Shown: positions 23,713-26,217 of the stretch, piece by piece
How positions within the stretch are numbered: position 1 is the first letter of the stretch
How the letters are laid out: each line of letters opens with the position of its first letter
From: a virus
Length of the DNA stretch: 26,217 nucleotides
IMG/VR virus record: IMGVR_UViG_3300027859_000072
Span: 1-26,217 of that record
Direction: 5' to 3' (one strand)
Notes under the pieces: model-generated
The model's database searches: none
The model's input: only the letters and a program-made list of their open reading frames with translations
What the model was told of the DNA's origin: nothing
Program-made: the position numbers and the translations under genes

Positions 23713-24316
23713 TGGTACTGCTGGCTTACTTTGTTCAAACGTTCAAAACTCTGACCCATTAGGTACAGGTGCAAAACAAAAAGCATTTTTTTCAAGTAAA
23801 AAGAAGAAGAATGATGAAGATCATTTATGTCTTAGAGCATTAGATTGGGTCTTCTCTGGTTATTGGAAACAAGAAGGAAAAGTAAAAGTAAACGAAACTA
23901 AAAACTCTATTGAGTTTGATGGATTTTCTGACCCATATATGCCTGGTGCTAACTTCTTACGTTGCCTAAGAAATGCTGCAACAAAATGGAAACTAGGTAA
24001 AGATGTTTTACGTTCTGTTGTTGTTACTAATGACCCTATAATTGAATATCAAGGTTCAAAAGATGCTTTAGAAATGTACACAAAAGATCAAAGTTATTTT
24101 TCTAATACAGCATTTACATCTAGAGGTGTTTGGGTTCAGAGGTTATTATTTCCAGATTGGAAATGTACTTTTGAACTAATGGTTGATGATGAGATATTAA
24201 GTGTATCTCAACTAAATAGAATCATTACAATGGCAGGTAAAGCAGAAGGTTTAGGTACATGGAGACCTCGATTTGGTAGATTTTCTTCATCTGAATTAGT
24301 GGAGGTAGCAGAATAA
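23681..24316 (+). CDS. Conserved phage protein with C-terminal GLGxWRPRFGRF motif (211 aa)
   Basis: The protein starts MALNSYQVTVNGTAGLLCSN. Residues about 85-110 (GFSDPYMPGANFLRCLRNAA) and the C-terminus (IITMAGKAEGLGTWRPRFGRF) match, from memory, a family scattered through phage genomes, with an invariant glycine-rich end and a 'P..pg..l...lr.Aa' helix. No activity is established that I know. The Gly-rich loop after an alternating alpha/beta layout recalls RAMP-like RNA-binding folds, but I cannot support that beyond resemblance. It overlaps the next gene by one base (TAATG) and likely works with it. Confidence 0.65.
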   Translation: MALNSYQVTVNGTAGLLCSNVQNSDPLGTGAKQKAFFSSKKKKNDEDHLCLRALDWVFSGYWKQEGKVKVNETKNSIEFDGFSDPYMPGANFLRCLRNAATKWKLGKDVLRSVVVTNDPIIEYQGSKDALEMYTKDQSYFSNTAFTSRGVWVQRLLFPDWKCTFELMVDDEILSVSQLNRIITMAGKAEGLGTWRPRFGRFSSSELVEVAE

Positions 24317-24804
24317 TGTCAAACCCAAGAATTGACGGCATTGATTGGAGATCACTTGAAAAAGGTGATCTTATACCAGAAGAACACATTCTAGATTATT
24401 GGAATACTTGTTATCCAAAAAAGGAATGGGATAAGTTTAGTATGGTTACTGTTAAAGCTAACATTGAAAAACTCCGTGAAGGCATTAACAGACCACTTGT
24501 TTTAAAAGAAGTAAAAGGTTCTTTAGTTGTACTTACTGATAAAGAGGCTGTTGATTATTCAGCAGCCCAAGCAAATGCAGGTATCAAAAAACATCATCGG
24601 CATACTCGTAGGTTATTTACACACATAGACCAAACTAATTTAGACCAAGCAAAAAAGCGTGATTTAGAAACTAAACAGATACATCATGCGTTTATAGCTT
24701 CTGCTGCTGATGGTGCTAGAAAAGAATCTTTGCAATTGCAGAGAAAAGGAGAAAGACTTCCTAAGTCTTTAATTGAAAAGTCAGAGTTTAAGAAATCTTC
24801 TTAG
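24316..24804 (+). CDS. Conserved phage protein, partner of the preceding gene (162 aa)
   Basis: GGAGGT at 24301-24306 precedes this ATG by nine bases. The protein has an N-terminal GIDWRSLEKGDLIPEEHILDYW segment, a middle LRXG-type strand region (LREGINRPLVLKEVKGSLVVL), then a highly basic helical part with a histidine cluster (KKHHRHTRRLFTHI) and Lys/Arg-rich C-terminus. The basic half suggests nucleic-acid contact. It is the last rightward gene before the long noncoding stretch. I recognise no named family. Confidence 0.6.
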   Translation: MSNPRIDGIDWRSLEKGDLIPEEHILDYWNTCYPKKEWDKFSMVTVKANIEKLREGINRPLVLKEVKGSLVVLTDKEAVDYSAAQANAGIKKHHRHTRRLFTHIDQTNLDQAKKRDLETKQIHHAFIASAADGARKESLQLQRKGERLPKSLIEKSEFKKSS

Positions 24805-24934
24805 CGACTCCATTCATATCTTTTTATCGCACCTTCTGTCTTCTCATCGCCCAGCTACTTGCGTCAACGTGTCGTCACTCGCCACCTTTCATCTCGAAAC
24901 ATCTCAATTTCTTTCGCCTTAACGTCACTCCTCA

Positions 24935-24963
24935 CAATCGTTGTCAGTTTACGATTAAAACTG
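24935..24963. ncRNA. Pseudoknot-like element, copy 1
   Basis: Two interleaved inverted repeats are present: AATCGT (24936-24941) with ACGATT (24951-24956), and CAGTTT (24945-24950) with AAACTG (24958-24963). Order A-B-A'-B' is the topology of an H-type pseudoknot on either strand, with six pairs in each stem. A second copy with compensating changes lies at 25079-25108. Confidence 0.45.
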
Positions 24964-25078
24964 TCTTTAACACTTCTATGACTTAATAAGTTTGCGAAGT
25001 GATCTCAACATTTCAGCTTTTTGTCCCGCCCTTTGCATCGTAGTGCTTCGTTTCCCTTTGCCGTACCTCTACTCAAAT

Positions 25079-25108
25079 CAATCGTTGTAAGTATTACGAT
25101 AAACTTAC
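25079..25108. ncRNA. Pseudoknot-like element, copy 2
   Basis: It shares CAATCGTTGT with copy 1. ATCGT (25081-25085) can pair with ACGAT (25096-25100), interleaved with GTAAGT (25087-25092) and ACTTAC (25103-25108). The second stem differs from copy 1, but both halves change together (a C-G pair becomes A-T), so pairing is kept. Confidence 0.45.
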
Positions 25109-25120
25109 ATAATATTTATA

Positions 25121-25230
25121 GTCGGGAAGCCTGATAGTTAGTTGAGTAGTGTTTACTAACTTGAAAGTTATAGAATACCTACCGCCATAGGAAAGACAGG
25201 GCAAGCGTTGGACTTGATCGATCTCCCGAC
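25121..25230 (+). ncRNA. Candidate structured RNA domain closed by GTCGGGA/TCCCGAC
   Basis: Perfect seven-base arms GTCGGGA (25121-25127) and TCCCGAC (25224-25230) close a 110-base segment. Inside are AGTTAGT/ACTAACT (25136-25142 with 25155-25161), CCTA/TAGG (25178-25181 with 25188-25191) and CAAG/CTTG (25202-25205 with 25213-25216), giving a three-armed multiloop. Purines exceed pyrimidines among G and C on the + strand (29 G, 21 C), favouring that strand. It is not a tRNA (no T arm). No known RNA class was recognised. Confidence 0.45.
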
Positions 25231-25236
25231 ATACAA

Positions 25237-25268
25237 AAACCCTCTAGGGGAATCCATCTAAAGGGTTT
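25237..25268. terminator. Stem-loop, possible terminator of convergent transcripts
   Basis: AAACCCT (25237-25243) pairs with AGGGTTT (25262-25268); a further TAG/CTA pairs inside after one mismatch. On the minus strand the stem runs into TTTTTG, a short U-run, so it could stop leftward transcripts from the genes at 25337-25799. There is no U-run on the + strand. Alternatively it is a further arm of the RNA domain beside it. Confidence 0.5.
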
Positions 25269-25272
25269 AAGT

Positions 25273-25299
25273 TGCCTATTGCTTTGCATATCATAGGCA
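25273..25299. other. Stem-loop TGCCTAT/ATAGGCA
   Basis: Perfect seven-base arms at 25273-25279 and 25293-25299 enclose a 13-base loop. It lies five bases after the previous stem-loop and just before the stop of the leftward gene at 25337. It is probably part of the same structured or terminating region. Confidence 0.45.
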
Positions 25300-25336
25300 T
25301 ACCAAAAGTAAATTATAATTACACCTAATGCAAGTG

Positions 25337-25519
25337 CTATCTAGGTAAACTGCTAATCTTTCTACCTGGGAATAGTTGCTGTTCCAAAAATAAAACAGCC
25401 TTGTCATCTAAATCATTAGATGTTTTTTTACATATTTCCTTTAATAAATCTACTATTAACTGCTTTATTGCAGAACTAGATAAAAACGCTAATAGTATAG
25501 GTTTTAAAATTTTTAACAT
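25337..25519 (-). CDS. Small hydrophobic-start protein (60 aa), possibly lysis-associated
   Basis: The 60-residue protein starts MLKILKPILLAFLSSSAIKQ with a hydrophobic or amphipathic helix, then IVDLLKEICKKTSNDLDDKA and a polar end. Similar short proteins occur in phage lysis regions, but I know no proven function. It lies 49 bases after the 76-residue membrane protein and reads towards the stem-loops at 25237-25299. Confidence 0.5.
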   Translation of the reverse strand: MLKILKPILLAFLSSSAIKQLIVDLLKEICKKTSNDLDDKAVLFLEQQLFPGRKISSLPR

Positions 25520-25568
25520 ACTAAAAATACAAACATATCTGAATATTAGCAGTAATACCTTTTATACA

Positions 25569-25799
25569 CTACCTTTTAGGTTTTAGTGATGCTACACCTA
25601 TTTCTACACCATTTAATCTTGCATAAATATCACGCATATCATCATGCATAGAATCCATTTTATCTGACATTAATTCTACCTTTGTTATTAGGGTTACTAC
25701 ATCTTCTCTATTTTTTTTACCTCTATAGCTAAGTGAACCTGCTGATATAAATATTGCAGATAATAAAGCACCACTTGTAGCTGCTAATAGTTCTATCAC
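25569..25799 (-). CDS. Holin-like small membrane protein with coiled coil (76 aa)
   Basis: Residues 3-24 (ELLAATSGALLSAIFISAGS) form a membrane segment; then comes a basic SYRGKKNRED and a heptad-like helix (ITKVELMSDKMDSMHDDMRD). One membrane helix plus a coiled coil fits small holins or holin partners, although spanin-like or other membrane roles are possible. It is divergent from the next gene with only 28 bases between starts, so regulatory sequences must overlap coding DNA. Confidence 0.5.
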   Translation of the reverse strand: MIELLAATSGALLSAIFISAGSLSYRGKKNREDVVTLITKVELMSDKMDSMHDDMRDIYARLNGVEIGVASLKPKR

Positions 25800-25827
25800 T
25801 TTGCCTATCTAAGGTTCTATAGCTATT

Positions 25828-26217
25828 ATGACAGAAAAAAGAGTTATGCAAGCAGAAAGCTCAAAGAAAATGAAAGAACTTGATGATGAAAAACCTGATT
25901 ATCAAGAAAAAATTACTTTTCTAATTTCTACAGTTGCACAAGGTTTTATTCTTGCCTGGTGTCTATTAGTTTTATCTTTAGGGTATATAAAGTTGCCTAA
26001 TAAACTTTTTGGAATTGATATACCAGACCAGCCTCGTGTGGATAGCACTTTTGCCGCAGGACTTTTAGGCTCAATTCTGGGCGGTTTAGGAATTAGTGTT
26101 AATGCTGCACAAGGTGCAAAGAAGAAAAAGAAAGAAGGAGAAAATAGTACTATTAGTAACTCTAATGGTGGTGTACAAACTATTATTATTAAACAGCCAA
26201 TAGAACTAATTACAACT
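25828..26217 (+). CDS. Two-helix membrane protein, possibly holin-related (3' end outside window)
   Basis: ATG 25828 opens a frame of exactly 130 codons that reaches the window end without stop. After a charged N-terminus there are two hydrophobic segments (ITFLISTVAQGFILAWCLLV and STFAAGLLGSILGGLGISVN), then a Lys-rich cytoplasm-type tail (AKKKKKEGE) and a Ser/Asn-rich part. The pattern resembles hairpin-type small phage membrane proteins including holins. No sequence family is recognised, and the upstream coiled-coil protein may be its partner. Confidence 0.55.
   Translation, partial: MTEKRVMQAESSKKMKELDDEKPDYQEKITFLISTVAQGFILAWCLLVLSLGYIKLPNKLFGIDIPDQPRVDSTFAAGLLGSILGGLGISVNAAQGAKKKKKEGENSTISNSNGGVQTIIIKQPIELITT

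Larger units (their letters stand above)
24805..25120. other. Gene-free, strand-skewed region with repeats
   Basis: No frame of useful length is open on either strand. Over 24841-25080 I count about 43% G+C, clearly above the flanks, and the + strand has more than twice as much C as G in the richest lines (24841-24900, 25021-25080), so the minus strand is purine-rich like a transcript. CGTCACTC is repeated at 24873-24880 and 24923-24930. Two related pseudoknot-like elements are listed separately. A structured noncoding RNA, a replication origin, or an untranslated part of the convergent transcripts are all possible. Confidence 0.5.

Noticed and set aside
25131-25170. CTGAT...stem...GAAA pattern like a hammerhead ribozyme core
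   Set aside because: The core reads CTGATAG rather than CTGATGA, extra T residues precede GAAA, and no matching cleavage-site strand closes the third stem.
25189-25202. AGGAAAGACAGGGC resembling the AGGAAAGTCCGGGC box of bacterial RNase P RNA
   Set aside because: Only this short stretch matches; the partner conserved segments of RNase P RNA are absent nearby and the domain is too small.
25121-25230. Seven-pair acceptor-like stem suggesting a tRNA or tmRNA
   Set aside because: No T arm with a TTCRA loop, no CCA-adjacent pattern and no anticodon arm of proper spacing.
1-26217. CRISPR array, insertion sequence or transposase
   Set aside because: No regularly spaced repeats with unique spacers, no transposase-like frame and no paired terminal inverted repeats were found by eye.
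1-26217. Integrase, CI-type repressor, photosynthesis or other auxiliary metabolic genes
   Set aside because: None of the readable proteins resembles these families; the cupredoxin-like domain is part of a tail protein and not plastocyanin.

Overview
The window is part of a tailed-phage (or prophage) genome with a lambda-type siphovirus plan. It is AT-rich, tightly packed with overlapping genes, and most starts lack an obvious Shine-Dalgarno sequence. A cupredoxin-like domain of a kind known to me from marine phage structural proteins, and a Tudor-like DUF2945 segment in the capsid polyprotein, make a marine bacterial host (perhaps a cyanobacterium) plausible. That host is an inference and nothing in the window proves it. 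No integrase, CI-like repressor, polymerase, helicase or tRNA gene is visible, so lifestyle is undetermined. Both ends cut through genes. Layout: positions 1-19.7 kb are all on the minus strand. Read in the direction of transcription (right to left) they start with a small early-like block (two small proteins, an ERF-type annealing protein, a ribbon-helix-helix protein, SSB, and a basic protein resembling lambda gpZ). The packaging, head and tail genes follow in almost exact lambda order: TerS, TerL, W, portal B, protease-capsid fusion, an FI-slot protein, FII, U, tail tube V, G/GT, tape measure H, M, L, K, I, J. An AT-rich divergent control region at 19.69-19.83 kb separates this from a rightward block (19.8-24.8 kb). 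That block holds a probable replication helper, a RecB-like nuclease, a resolvase-like nuclease, a zinc-ribbon protein, and many small proteins of unknown function, ending with a two-gene pair translated from strong Shine-Dalgarno sites. A gene-free stretch of about 530 bases (24,805-25,336) follows. It is richer in G+C than its surroundings, strongly strand-biased and full of inverted repeats, including two related pseudoknot-like elements. To its right lie small membrane proteins that may belong to a lysis cassette. How the parts work together: TerS/TerL package DNA through the portal into a capsid built from a single polyprotein that carries protease, scaffold-like and capsid segments. W, FII and U join and close the head-tail interface. 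G and the frameshifted GT chaperone the tape measure during tail-tube assembly, and M, L, K, I and J build the tail tip. The most notable observations are: a textbook A_AAA_AAC frameshift site joining G to T; a tail-tip L protein that has lost the Fe-S domain of lambda gpL but carries a probable copper-binding cupredoxin insert; hairpin-plus-T-run signals placed directly against the start codons after the two most abundant structural genes; a GGGTATACCC palindrome found only in three intergenic positions; tandem covarying pseudoknots in the noncoding region; and a possible AUA-initiated small gene.
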